DNA of 32,080 nt from CAYUFF01 sp964444075 (lineage in GTDB: Archaea; Aenigmatarchaeota; Aenigmatarchaeia; CG10238-14; SCSR01): NCBI GenBank assembly GCA_964444075.1, contig CAYUFF010000007.1:1-32080 (forward strand), in the 5' to 3' direction. The first letter of the stretch is position 1. Every line of letters starts with the position of its first letter. Both the position numbers and the translations under genes were made by a program. Under the pieces are notes generated by a model. The model was not told the origin of the DNA. It did no database searches and saw only the letters and a program-made list of their open reading frames with translations. Shown piece after piece: positions 21,800 to 30,304 of the stretch.

Positions 21800-23724
21800 C
21801 CTCTCTCCCACACCAACACTTTGAAAAGGCTGGGTCCCCACAGCCACTTGATTCCGTGCACAGCCTTAGTATCGTACTTCACGTTTTCTAGGCCTATCTC
21901 CCCAGTCTGGTTGAGTAGTCTTTGGATAGCATCCTGGATCGCTAGAGAGGAAGAGTTGAAAACTTCTCCGTAGCCGACTATTCCCTTGACCTTGTAAGTG
22001 TACTCCAGGGAGGACCACGGTAGTATGTAGTTGGTCGACGAGAGAGAGCCACCAGGCTGAACGTCTTCGAGCTTCACATGATTCTCACCGACTCCCCAAA
22101 TGCTTGGAGGTATGTAGACGTTCTCGGGAACAGCCCTCACTGCTGGCGACTCGAAGACCAGGGTTTCGGATTCGTTATCAAACCACGCGTAGGTCCTTAT
22201 CATCGAGCTGAATCCCTGCGCTATGTGGACGAAGCTTTCCGAAACTTCGCTTTCCCTTTCGGTGAGGTTGAAGTCAAACTGCTTTGGATTTTCGGCATCG
22301 CCACCGAAGATGAGCTCTTTCGTGATGTCTATCTCTCCGTAGAGGATAGGAGGCTTATCCAGCGTGTAGGATATTTCCACGTAGCTGGAGCCGTTCGGGT
22401 CGCGTAAGGGACTCGAGTAGATGGTAGCGTTCCTCCTTCCCCAATGGTAATCTCCGTAACAGTTCACGTAGACCGAAACCACGTTAGTCCCGTTGACCAG
22501 CTCGGAAGTTATGTCGAAATCGAGAACCCTATCGCTTTCCCCAGCGAAGTCCCTCACGCAGTAGTAACCTCCTTCCGCGAAGAAGTAACACCAAGTAGAG
22601 GAAGCGTCTCTGTAAAACGGCTCGTCGGAGTTCACGTAAACCCTTATATCTTCGGTATCCCACCACCACACCCTCGTGTCGTCGACATGCTTAAGGTTGA
22701 GGTGAAGCCTCCCAGAAACGTTCTTCGCTCCCTCCGGAATGTAGAAAGATAGCGTAGCCCACGCTCCCGTTCTTCCGACGACGTTGTCGAAGTAAAACCT
22801 TTTTTTGACCGTCCTGTTGGAAGAGTAGAGGTCGTAGGTTAAGCTGTAAGTGACGACTAGCCTCATCCCCGGATGCAAGTGAGAGTGGTAGTTTGGTGTT
22901 TTTATCGAAACATAGATGGAATTGTTTCCTGGTCTCAGCTCTTCGGTAACGTTCGCGTAACCGTAGACAGCGGTAGTTTCCCTCCAGCTTTCTTCCTGGA
23001 GGTAGAGCCATACTATTTCATCTTTCTTCTCCACCCCGTTGACCGTCAAATGCTCGAACTCTGCGTTCTCCTGAGAATCCCCTAGATGGGCGGAAACGTA
23101 GAGCTTGGCGTCGTAGATGGTTATGTTCTCGGGAAGCGTGAAGTTTTTCGTGACCTCGAACCTCCTACCCGTCCACCCAGAGCCTTCAGGTAAGAAAGGT
23201 ATTATCTTCGTGGTGTTCTTCGTAACCTTCGTGGCCCAAGCCCTCGCGATGTAGCCAGAAACAGGCTTTCCCACCTCGTAACCAGAGGCCAAGCAAGACG
23301 CTACCGCAATTATTTTTCCCGTATCGTTGCAGTTTGAATAGATCGTTTGGTTTTCGGTCTGCAGGCTGAAGCAGTAGGAGGTAAAGTTCTCCAGCACTTC
23401 CCCCGTGATGTTGGCGGCTATGCTGTGGTTACCGCCGTACCAAAAGCTTCCTATGAGGTCCAGCAAAGATTTTTCCTGGAGGTCTTCTTCGGTAAGCACG
23501 CCCCTTTGGAGCAATCTCCTTATCGTGGGTGTGTCATCGAACTCCTTAGCCTTGACTGTAGAAAGAAAATCCACCATGTCCCTGGCTTGGTAGCTGAGGA
23601 GTTGGAAGCTGGAAACCCTCTCGAAGCTCGTGCCTTGCTTGAGCAGGATAACGATTCCTAAGAAGAGGAAGAGAGCGCACATCCCTATCGCAGCATCTAG
23701 CGTAAAAACCCAGCCTCTCCTCAT
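21796..23724 (-). CDS. Large pilin-like surface protein with LDA-type anchor, 642 aa
   Basis: The N-terminus MRRGWVFTLDAAIGMCALFL carries the 'F-T-L-D-A' pattern followed by a membrane helix, which is frequent in archaeal pilus-like surface proteins. The ectodomain of about 600 residues is beta-rich. Two segments look like repeated carbohydrate-binding-like sandwich folds: one around FTLPENITIYDAKLYVSA, one around ATLSFYIPEGAKNVSGRLHL; both are followed by 'G-x-N-x-V/I-x-V-x-V/I' strands (PGNNSIYVSI, NGTNVVSVYVN). Tryptophan and tyrosine are common and there are at least a dozen sequons. It could be a tip adhesin or a large minor pilin of the operon. The function is inferred from anchor, size and place. 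Confidence 0.8.
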   Translation of the reverse strand: MRRGWVFTLDAAIGMCALFLFLGIVILLKQGTSFERVSSFQLLSYQARDMVDFLSTVKAKEFDDTPTIRRLLQRGVLTEEDLQEKSLLDLIGSFWYGGNHSIAANITGEVLENFTSYCFSLQTENQTIYSNCNDTGKIIAVASCLASGYEVGKPVSGYIARAWATKVTKNTTKIIPFLPEGSGWTGRRFEVTKNFTLPENITIYDAKLYVSAHLGDSQENAEFEHLTVNGVEKKDEIVWLYLQEESWRETTAVYGYANVTEELRPGNNSIYVSIKTPNYHSHLHPGMRLVVTYSLTYDLYSSNRTVKKRFYFDNVVGRTGAWATLSFYIPEGAKNVSGRLHLNLKHVDDTRVWWWDTEDIRVYVNSDEPFYRDASSTWCYFFAEGGYYCVRDFAGESDRVLDFDITSELVNGTNVVSVYVNCYGDYHWGRRNATIYSSPLRDPNGSSYVEISYTLDKPPILYGEIDITKELIFGGDAENPKQFDFNLTERESEVSESFVHIAQGFSSMIRTYAWFDNESETLVFESPAVRAVPENVYIPPSIWGVGENHVKLEDVQPGGSLSSTNYILPWSSLEYTYKVKGIVGYGEVFNSSSLAIQDAIQRLLNQTGEIGLENVKYDTKAVHGIKWLWGPSLFKVLVWERG

Positions 23725-23728
23725 CTTC

Positions 23729-24202
23729 CTACCTACTCAAGACAGTTTTTATTACCACGGGAGAACCGTTCCAAACCGCTATCCTTTCTATATGGTATAC
23801 GTCCTTCTTCCCCAAATAGTTAACCTCGGGAAAGAGGAAGAGCAATTTACCCTTCCTATCCCTAACCTCGAAACATAGGTCCCAAGTACCCAGCGAGAGG
23901 AGCGAGGCTACCTTACCGTAACCCATCTTCACCATCGCGTTGACCTTGGTTTGGTTTATCTCTCCCTCGCTTGCCAATCCCAACTCTACCACGTTGCTCT
24001 CGTTCCAGCCCTTGGGATAACCTTCCTTGAACCACACTTGGGAGGAGGAAACGAGCTTTTCCAGCGCGAAATTCTTCACCCTCCATTCCTCGATTTCCAA
24101 GGAAGCCCTGTACCAGTAGGTCAAGAGTAGCGTAACCGCCAGTAAGAAGATGGCCGAAGCTACGAAAAAATCGTAAGTAACAGCTTGACCTTTAACCCAC
24201 AT
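23729..24202 (-). CDS. Pilin-like protein, 157 aa
   Basis: The start MWVKGQAVTYDFFVASAIFL shows a basic leader with G|Q cleavage site and a hydrophobic helix, close to class III pilins, but with Y-D in place of E-Y at the +5 region. The ectodomain is short, with a helix (EEWRVKNFALEKLVSSSQVW) then strands. It contains two sequons and one cysteine. I chose the ATG at 24202; a GTG at 24211 would add three residues. It overlaps the preceding pilin gene by 11 nt and is 4 nt from the large surface protein, so coexpression is tight. Probably a minor pilin. Confidence 0.8.
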   Translation of the reverse strand: MWVKGQAVTYDFFVASAIFLLAVTLLLTYWYRASLEIEEWRVKNFALEKLVSSSQVWFKEGYPKGWNESNVVELGLASEGEINQTKVNAMVKMGYGKVASLLSLGTWDLCFEVRDRKGKLLFLFPEVNYLGKKDVYHIERIAVWNGSPVVIKTVLSR

Positions 24203-24578
24203 GGATAACACCCCCGGCGTTCATTACTACGTTTCTTCCCTTGTGCACGATTCCTTGCACGTCCTTAACGAGTATCGTCGACGTCACGCTCTCCCCATCC
24301 CATTTCACCCTCACTTCATAGTTTCCTACTTCTACAGAAAAATTCCTCACGCCCTCAACAGAGCTTGGAACGAAGAACTCTCTCGCGTAGCCGTCTCCAG
24401 CCTTTGCCGCGAGGTTTATCTCGAAGGCTATCCTATCGCTGAGCTCTTGGAATTTTTCGCGGACCTTCATTTTGGCTAGCGAAGCTAGGTAGCTAGAGCT
24501 GTAGATCGCCGTGACCGCAAAGAGCATGCCGAGCAAGCATACTAGAGTAATGAATTCCAAGCTAGCTTGAGCTAACAC
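24192..24578 (-). CDS. Class III signal peptide pilin, 128 aa
   Basis: The GTG start gives MLAQASLEFITLVCLLGMLF: a very short leader, then QASLEF, a clear QxxxEF form of the class III signal, and a membrane helix. After the helix comes an amphipathic segment (KMKVREKFQELSDRIAFEIN) and a small beta domain with one sequon and no cysteine outside the helix. The gene overlaps its upstream neighbour by 17 nt, which fixes the start and means the two are coupled. Likely a minor pilin needed for assembly or function of the fibre. Confidence 0.85.
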   Translation of the reverse strand: MLAQASLEFITLVCLLGMLFAVTAIYSSSYLASLAKMKVREKFQELSDRIAFEINLAAKAGDGYAREFFVPSSVEGVRNFSVEVGNYEVRVKWDGESVTSTILVKDVQGIVHKGRNVVMNAGGVIHVG

Positions 24579-24972
24579 TAACGTTCACCCCGCCTCCCAA
24601 GGCTTCTACCTCGACGTAATAATTTCCTTCCTTCGCCGGAAGGTAGCCGCTGACGTTTCCCAAGCAAGGATAGTATATGTCTGAAACCCCAGCGGAGGTT
24701 TCGATTTTCCAGATTATTAACTTGTCGACGAAGGTTACGTTCCTCACGTTCCTCGGGATGTAAAGGTTTAGCGTTAGCTTAGAGGGTGGACCGCGAGTGT
24801 ATACCCAATCCACGGCCTCTCCAAGCTTTTGTAAAGAAGAGAAGGCTGCGAGGGTAGAAGCCCTTTCACTGTATTCCCTGAAGGATGAGTAGAGGTAAAG
24901 CAAGTAAGGTGTCAGTACCATGAGGGAAAAACCGACTATCATGAGGTACTCCATCGCTACCTGCGCTCTCAT
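24562..24972 (-). CDS. Class III signal peptide pilin, 136 aa; first gene of minus-strand pilin operon
   Basis: The start MRAQVAMEYLMIVGFSLMVL carries a class III signal, cleaved before Gln4, with QVAMEY intact. An amphipathic helix extension (FREYSERASTLAAFSSLQKLG) and a compact beta domain follow, with sequons near NVTF, NVSG and NVSV. It heads an operon of six overlapping or nearly touching genes that runs to 20058. Only AT-rich sequence is seen upstream, and the TATA box is not clear. Members of this kind are processed by an EppA/FlaK-type peptidase, which is not encoded in the window. Confidence 0.88.
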   Translation of the reverse strand: MRAQVAMEYLMIVGFSLMVLTPYLLYLYSSFREYSERASTLAAFSSLQKLGEAVDWVYTRGPPSKLTLNLYIPRNVRNVTFVDKLIIWKIETSAGVSDIYYPCLGNVSGYLPAKEGNYYVEVEALGGGVNVSVSSS

Positions 24973-25096
24973 GGTAACAATAATTTTTTGGTATTTTTGT
25001 TAGAAAGGTTTTTCGAAGATTTTAAGAGGGTCGATTTTTTGGAAATTGTGAAGGTTTAAGTAATTTCTTGTCAAAATTTTTCAAGGGTGGTTTACA

Positions 25097-25327
25097 ATGC
25101 CGAAAGTGATAGAGGCTGTTTATGAGAAGGGTGTGATAAAGCCTTTGGAGAAGGTTGAGATGAAGAGAAAAGGGAAGGTAATTGTACTGTTAATGGAAAG
25201 AAAAGAAAAAAAGTACTTACGAAGGACAAAATTCCTGTCAAAACTCAAGCCGATAGACACAAGGAGGAAAATAACTCTCGAAGAAATAGAAAAACTGAGA
25301 GTTGAGAGGTATGAAGGTTTATCTTGA
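25097..25327 (+). CDS. vapB: DUF104 (AF2212-like) antitoxin
   Basis: A 76-aa protein whose start MPKVIEAVYEKGVIKPLEKV is the hallmark of the DUF104 / AF2212-PG0164 antitoxin family: a small beta hairpin that reads 'I-E-A-V-Y-E-x-G-V-x-K-P-L'. The C-terminal half is a basic helix (RRKITLEEIEKLRVERYEG) that should bind the PIN toxin. It overlaps the toxin gene by 17 nt. The pair is inserted between the two halves of the pilus locus and is richer in A and T than either. Confidence 0.88.
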   Translation: MPKVIEAVYEKGVIKPLEKVEMKRKGKVIVLLMERKEKKYLRRTKFLSKLKPIDTRRKITLEEIEKLRVERYEGLS

Positions 25328-25706
25328 CACAAATTTCATCATTTCGCTGCTCGTCAAGACAGAATTCACAGAGAAGGCGAAAAAGATTTCCCAATCTTTG
25401 CTTAGAGATGCTGAACTTTTCGTCGGGATGAATACGGTTGAGGAGACAACTTACGTTCTGATGAGAGTCTTGAAAATAGGAATTAACAAAGCTGTAAAAA
25501 TGCTGGAAAATTTCCTGGAAGAAATGGAGGTGATAATCCTAGAATTTCTTCCTTTTGATATCTACATCGAAGTTTCTCAGAAGTATCGCTTACTTCCAAA
25601 CGACGCTTTGATTGCAGCGACCTGCAAGTATTATGGAATCAAGAAGATAGCAACTTTCGATGAGGATTTCGAGAAGGTCGATTTTCTCGAAGTCGTCAAG
25701 TTGTAG
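25311..25706 (+). CDS. vapC: PIN-domain toxin partner of DUF104 antitoxin
   Basis: A 131-aa PIN-domain nuclease. MKVYLDTNFIISLL gives the first Asp, MNTVEETTYVLMR the Glu, LLPNDALIAATCKYYG the third acidic residue (N-D-A), and IATFDEDFEKV the last Asp. All acidic catalytic sites appear present, so it is probably an active RNase. The ATG at 25311 is preferred to the TTG at 25302 because it puts YLDTN at the N-terminus, as in the family. Its start lies inside the antitoxin gene, in another frame, which couples their translation. Confidence 0.9.
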   Translation: MKVYLDTNFIISLLVKTEFTEKAKKISQSLLRDAELFVGMNTVEETTYVLMRVLKIGINKAVKMLENFLEEMEVIILEFLPFDIYIEVSQKYRLLPNDALIAATCKYYGIKKIATFDEDFEKVDFLEVVKL

Positions 25707-25814
25707 GAAGCTGGATTTTTTGACGTAAAACCTCGTATCACACGATTACTAGTTTTTCTGGTTAGTTTGAGAAAAGTTGGAGTGTTAAATTTTTAGGAAA
25801 GGGAAATTAAATTA

Positions 25815-26522
25815 ATGGCACCTGCTCAGAGGGAAATCAAAAGGGTGAAAAGCGGGATAGAAGGGTTGGACGTTTTGCTGAGAGGAGGTTTTCCCGAAAA
25901 CTCTACCATCCTTCTTTCCGGAACTCCAGGAACTGGTAAGACGATATTCTCCATACAATTCCTTGTAAACGGTGCCATGAAGCACGGGGAAAACGGGGTT
26001 TACGTCTCCTTAGAAGAGGATGTCGAAAGACTCGCCGAGTACATGTCGATCATCTTCAACTGGCCAATAAAAGAACTCGTGAAGCAAAAGAAGCTTCTCC
26101 TCGTGAGGTCGGATATCTACGATTTCAACAAGTTCAAGGATTTGATAGAAACACACGTGGAGAAGTTGAACGCTAAAAGGCTTGTAATAGACCCCATAAC
26201 CGTTTTAGGCTTGTTCTTCGAAAGGCCGCTGGAAATAAGGAGGAGTTTGCTTGACTTGGATAGGCTTCTGAAAAAGTTGGAGTGTACCACGATACTCACT
26301 TGCGAGATCCCAGAAGGAGAGAACGCCATCTCCTCCTTCAAAATAGAGGAGTTCACTTGCGACGGTATAATAATTTTATCTTACTACAGCGGTGAGTTTC
26401 CTCGAGGTTTAGTGATAAGGAAGATGAGGGCTACGGAGCACGATACCGACGTTTTTCCTTTCGAAATAAAGAGCGGTGTCGGAATCGTCGTGCATTCGAA
26501 GGAAAAGAAAGCTGCCCGGTAG
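25815..26522 (+). CDS. KaiC/ArlH-like RecA-superfamily ATPase
   Basis: A 235-aa single KaiC domain. SGTPGTGKTIFSIQFLVNGA is the Walker A region (about residues 35-54), VYVSLEEDVERL follows as the conserved EE element, and RLVIDPITVLGL is Walker B. The start IKRVKSGIEGLDVLLRGGFP is the standard family opening. In archaella, the KaiC-like ArlH binds the motor ATPase ArlI; this gene opens an operon with the secretion ATPase two genes on, so an ArlH-like regulatory partner of the pilus motor is likely. That role is inferred from position. A TTAAATTAA box lies close upstream of the ATG. Confidence 0.88.
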   Translation: MAPAQREIKRVKSGIEGLDVLLRGGFPENSTILLSGTPGTGKTIFSIQFLVNGAMKHGENGVYVSLEEDVERLAEYMSIIFNWPIKELVKQKKLLLVRSDIYDFNKFKDLIETHVEKLNAKRLVIDPITVLGLFFERPLEIRRSLLDLDRLLKKLECTTILTCEIPEGENAISSFKIEEFTCDGIIILSYYSGEFPRGLVIRKMRATEHDTDVFPFEIKSGVGIVVHSKEKKAAR

Positions 26523-26528
26523 TGAGTT

Positions 26529-26879
26529 ATGCTTAGGTTTTTCCTCAGGTTATTTAAGAGGAAAAGGGTACCGAAGAAGGAGGAAAGGAAGACAGCGAAA
26601 AAACGCAGGGGAAAGAGGCGTAGGGTATCGAAGATCTTGAGGAGTAAAGGAAAGGTCGAGGAGAAGATTTCTACGAAGGTCGACGAGATGTACAGGATTC
26701 TGGAGGAAGAGGGGACTAAGAGCTTCTCGGAGCTTGCGAGAAGGCTCAAGGTTCCCGTGAGCCTCGTGGAGGAGTGGGCGAAAGCTTTAGAGGAACACGG
26801 CCTCGTTGAAATTTCCTACTCGGTCTTCGGGAGGGCTTACGTTTCCGTCGCTAGGAAAAAAGAAACCACGTCTTTTTAA
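26529..26879 (+). CDS. Basic winged-helix protein of the pilus operon
   Basis: A 116-aa protein in two parts. The first 45 residues are extremely basic (KRKRVPKKEERKTAKKRRGK), a probable nucleic-acid-binding or unstructured arm. Residues about 48-108 form a winged helix-turn-helix: EMYRILEEEGTKSFSELARRL, then KVPVSLVEEWAKALEEHGLV and a wing (EISYSVFGRAYVSV). It starts 6 nt after the KaiC-like gene and 22 nt before the ATPase gene. It could regulate the operon or act as an adaptor between motor parts; the sequence does not decide this. Confidence 0.75.
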   Translation: MLRFFLRLFKRKRVPKKEERKTAKKRRGKRRRVSKILRSKGKVEEKISTKVDEMYRILEEEGTKSFSELARRLKVPVSLVEEWAKALEEHGLVEISYSVFGRAYVSVARKKETTSF

Positions 26880-26901
26880 CCGCTAGCGGAAAATTTATTG
26901 T

Positions 26902-28419
26902 ATGGGAGAGAGCGTTCTCGAAGAGTATGATGTCGTGACCGACGAGGGTTTGAAGGCAAGGGTAAGGATAAAAAAAGTCGGAGACTTCGTTCCTCACTAT
27001 CAGCTCGAGCTTCCCAAGATTTCCGAGCCGACGCTCATGCTGCTGGACAAGATAAAACTCTCGCTCCTAACGCAAGTTCCGGTCAAGACTTCCGAAGCTC
27101 TAAGCTTGACGGTTGTTGAAAGGATGAAGAAGGAATTTCTGGAGAAGGCCATGGAGATGATGAAGAAGGAGTTTCCGTCTTTGAAGAAAGAGGAGAGGTT
27201 TTATCTCGCGGGTCTTCTCGTGGATGAAATGTTCGGCTTGGGAAAGATAGAATTTTTACTCGCCGACGGTAACCTGGAGGAGATCGTGATAAACAATTCT
27301 AAGGAGCCGGTTTGGGTCTACCACAAAAAACACGGGTGGATAAAGACCAACCTGAAGGTTAAGGACGAGAACGAAATCCTCAACTACGCCAACACGATAG
27401 GGAGGAGAGTAGGCAGACAGATAACGATCCTCAACCCCTTGATGGACGCACACTTACCGAGCGGTGATAGGGTTAACGCGACGCTTTTTCCCATCTCTTC
27501 TCACGGAAACACCCTTACGATAAGGAAGTTCAGGAGGTCTCCGTGGACAATCACGGATTTCATAGAGAACAGGACGTTGAACTTGGAGACAGCTTCGTGG
27601 CTGTGGCTTTCCGTGCAGTACGAGCTGAACGTCATCGTAGCGGGAGGAACGGCATCCGGAAAAACCTCTTTGCTCAACGTCATCCTCAACTTCGTTCCGC
27701 CGAATCACAGGGTAATCAGCATAGAGGATACCCGGGAGCTTTGCCTGCCAGAGTTCCTTCACTGGATTCCCTTAACCACGAGGGAGCCAAATCCTGAAGG
27801 TCTGGGAGAGGTGAAGATGCTGGACTTGCTCGTAAACAGCCTGAGGATGCGTCCGGATAGGATAGTAGTAGGAGAGATAAGGAGGGCTGAGGAAGCGGAG
27901 GTTCTCTTCGAAGCTATGCACACGGGTCACTCCGTCTATGCAACCCTTCACGCGGACACGGCCGAGCAAGCCTATAAGAGGTTGACGAACCCTCCGATAA
28001 GCGTGCCCGAAGTTGTGATGGAAGCGTTACATCTCATAGCGGTCGTTTTCAGGGACAGGAGGACGGGGAGAAGAAGGTTGTTCCAGCTCGCAGAAATTTT
28101 GCCGGGAGGTGAAAGGGGAGGCACGAAAATAAACGTGCTCTTCAAGTGGAGACCTTCCAGGGACGAAATACTGAAGGAAAACGAGAGCTACAGGCTGCTG
28201 GAAGAAATAAGGATGCATACTGGGATGAGCGACGAGGAGCTGAGGGAAGACCTGGAAAGGAAGAAGGAAATACTGGAGTGGTTCGTGAAGAAAGGCGTTA
28301 GGGACGTGAACACCATAGGCAGGATCGTCGGTATCTACTATGCCGACCCCGAGTATGTTGTGAAGAGCGTTAGGAAGATGAAAGACGTCAAGGAGGTGGT
28401 GGAGGGTTTCTTCGCATGA
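26902..28419 (+). CDS. Type II/IV secretion system ATPase (GspE/PilB/TadA-like pilus motor)
   Basis: A 505-aa hexameric assembly ATPase that powers pilin insertion at the inner face of the membrane. The N-terminal domain runs to about residue 200. The motor domain has Walker A in VAGGTASGKTSLLNVI (about residues 246-261), the Asp box around ISIEDTREL, Walker B in RIVVGEIRRAEEAEVL, and the His box GHSVYATLHADTAEQ. All catalytic elements are intact. A C-terminal extension of about 100 residues, with a coiled-coil-like part (SDEELREDLERKKEILEWF), goes beyond the minimal ATPase. The stop overlaps the next gene by 4 nt. Confidence 0.95.
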   Translation: MGESVLEEYDVVTDEGLKARVRIKKVGDFVPHYQLELPKISEPTLMLLDKIKLSLLTQVPVKTSEALSLTVVERMKKEFLEKAMEMMKKEFPSLKKEERFYLAGLLVDEMFGLGKIEFLLADGNLEEIVINNSKEPVWVYHKKHGWIKTNLKVKDENEILNYANTIGRRVGRQITILNPLMDAHLPSGDRVNATLFPISSHGNTLTIRKFRRSPWTITDFIENRTLNLETASWLWLSVQYELNVIVAGGTASGKTSLLNVILNFVPPNHRVISIEDTRELCLPEFLHWIPLTTREPNPEGLGEVKMLDLLVNSLRMRPDRIVVGEIRRAEEAEVLFEAMHTGHSVYATLHADTAEQAYKRLTNPPISVPEVVMEALHLIAVVFRDRRTGRRRLFQLAEILPGGERGGTKINVLFKWRPSRDEILKENESYRLLEEIRMHTGMSDEELREDLERKKEILEWFVKKGVRDVNTIGRIVGIYYADPEYVVKSVRKMKDVKEVVEGFFA

Positions 28420-29297
28420 AGAGGATTCCTTTAGTTCCCTTCCCGGTAGAAAAAGCGTTGAAGTTTTCACGCTCGTTCCTTTGGTTAGCGGACAAGCTTC
28501 TAAAATTCTTCCCAGCTCTCGAAGGCAAGCTGCTACAAGCGGAGATGGAAATAAGGGCAAGGGAATACCTTGCGATGGCTATCTTCTCTTCCCTCTACTG
28601 GTTCACCCTGCTCTTCTCACTCCTCTGCTTCGTCGGAGCCGCAGCTAGAGTTGCGGACGCCCTAGCTCTAGCGTTCTCCCTCGGCGTTCTGGTAGCTTTC
28701 GTAACTTTCTTTTACATACTTTTCTACCCCAACCTGAAGGTTGCGAGGAGGGTGAGGGAAATAGACAAGAACCTCTTCTTCGCGATAAGGCACCTGTTCA
28801 TCCAGGTGAGGTCAGGAGTTCCTCTGTTCGATGCCATGGTTTCTGTGGCTAGGGCTGACTACGGAGTACTTTCTCGAGAGTTCGAAAGGACCGTGAAGGA
28901 AATTAGCGCGGGAAAGGATGAGATAAAAGCGTTGGAAGACTTAGCGCTGAGGAATCCAAGCTTGTTTTTCAGGAGAGTGATCTGGCAGATAATAAACAGC
29001 ATGAAGGCCGGCGGCGATATAGGAGAGACACTCAACGTACTTACCAAGAGTCTTTCCGACGAGCAGAGGGTGAGGATAAGGAAGTACGGCTCTGAGCTAG
29101 CTCCACTTTCTTTGATGTACCTTATGCTGACGATAATCCTTCCCACCCTAGGCATAACCTTCCTCATAGTTTTCTCTTCCTTCACGGGTTTGGTAATTCC
29201 TGAGGTTCTGTTTTACACGATACTCATGGTGCTGGGTCTTTTCCAGTTCATGTTCATGGGGATGATAAAGAGCAAGAGGCCGAGCGTGGAAGCGTGA
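28416..29297 (+). CDS. Type II secretion F-domain platform protein 1 (TadC-like)
   Basis: A 293-aa membrane protein. The T2SF domain is seen in FFAIRHLFIQVRSGVPLFDA followed by RNPSLFFRRVIWQIINSMKA and GGDIGETLNVL, the typical cytoplasmic helix bundle with the G-G-x-I/M motif. There are two hydrophobic segments near residues 47-105 and two more near 225-285, so four transmembrane helices. It is the integral platform on which the ATPase assembles pilins. The gene starts in the ATGA overlap with the ATPase and itself overlaps the second platform gene by 4 nt. Confidence 0.92.
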   Translation: MKRIPLVPFPVEKALKFSRSFLWLADKLLKFFPALEGKLLQAEMEIRAREYLAMAIFSSLYWFTLLFSLLCFVGAAARVADALALAFSLGVLVAFVTFFYILFYPNLKVARRVREIDKNLFFAIRHLFIQVRSGVPLFDAMVSVARADYGVLSREFERTVKEISAGKDEIKALEDLALRNPSLFFRRVIWQIINSMKAGGDIGETLNVLTKSLSDEQRVRIRKYGSELAPLSLMYLMLTIILPTLGITFLIVFSSFTGLVIPEVLFYTILMVLGLFQFMFMGMIKSKRPSVEA

Positions 29298-30304
29298 AGA
29301 GCAGGAGGATTTACTACAGAGTTCTCGGAATATACCCCAAGCGGTATGTGAGATGGTTGAAGAAGAACCTCGCTTACGTCGACGCAAAGGTAGGAGTGGA
29401 GAAGTTGTTGTTTTTCTCCTTTTTCTACGGTTTAGCTTTCGCAACCTTAGCTGGGGTCTTTTCTTTCATACTCTTTTCACAACCTCTCCTATCGCTCTTC
29501 GTTGCCGTTTTAGTTTTTCTCTTGCTCCACATAACGAGGGATGCTAGCTTTATGCTGGTAGCCGAGAAAAGGGGAAAGTGGGTGGAGGAAGTGCTTCCCG
29601 ACGCTTTGCAGCTTATGGCCTCGAACATAAGGTCGGGGCTGACTCCGGATAAAGCTTTGCTCTTCGCTGCCAGACCGGAGTTCGGCGTGTTTCAAAAAGA
29701 GCTTAAGTTCGCCGCTAACAGAGCTATGGCCGGAGAATCCTTAGAGGATGCTTTGCTCAAGATGACACGCAGGATAAAGTCGAAGTTGGTTGAGAAGACC
29801 TTCACCCTGATAGTAGAGGGTATGAGGAAGGGTGGTGAGATGGCGAGGCTTCTCGAGCAGACCGCTGAAGACATAAGGAACTTGAAAGTTCTGAGGAAGG
29901 AAATAGCCTCGCAGGTAGCGATGTACGCGATCTTCATCTTCCTTTCGGTGGGCTTCGCGGCTCCGATACTCTTCGGATTCTCCTCCTACTTGGTAGAGAC
30001 GATGAGCAAGGTGGGCGCGAGTATTAAGGTGGAGGAAGCTTCTGCCTACGCGGGTTTCGGTAGCTTACGTTTCGGCTCGGTCAGAGTTTCTCCCGAGTTC
30101 ATCAGGTTTTACTCGCTCGCATCGCTGACCATCACTTCGATCTTCGGAGGGCTGATAGTAGGGTTGCTGCAACGCGGGACGGAGAAGGCGGGAATCAAGT
30201 ACGTGCCCATACTACTTCTCCTCACGTGGAGTATTTTCTTCCTCACGCGAATCTTCATCGTCAACTTCTTGGGAATATTCACCCCTACGGCAACGTTGCC
30301 TTGA
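29294..30304 (+). CDS. Type II secretion F-domain platform protein 2 (TadC-like)
   Basis: A 336-aa second platform protein with the same plan: two N-terminal membrane segments, the T2SF bundle (LPDALQLMASNIRSGLTPDK then GMRKGGEMARLLEQTAEDI), and a longer C-terminal part with three or four membrane helices (IFIFLSVGFAAPILFGFSSY, LTITSIFGGLIVGLL, LLLLTWSIFFLTRIFIV). A GTG start in the 4-nt overlap fits translational coupling. Paired T2SF proteins recall TadB and TadC and would form a heteromeric platform. It is the last gene of the operon. Confidence 0.9.
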   Translation: MKSRRIYYRVLGIYPKRYVRWLKKNLAYVDAKVGVEKLLFFSFFYGLAFATLAGVFSFILFSQPLLSLFVAVLVFLLLHITRDASFMLVAEKRGKWVEEVLPDALQLMASNIRSGLTPDKALLFAARPEFGVFQKELKFAANRAMAGESLEDALLKMTRRIKSKLVEKTFTLIVEGMRKGGEMARLLEQTAEDIRNLKVLRKEIASQVAMYAIFIFLSVGFAAPILFGFSSYLVETMSKVGASIKVEEASAYAGFGSLRFGSVRVSPEFIRFYSLASLTITSIFGGLIVGLLQRGTEKAGIKYVPILLLLTWSIFFLTRIFIVNFLGIFTPTATLP

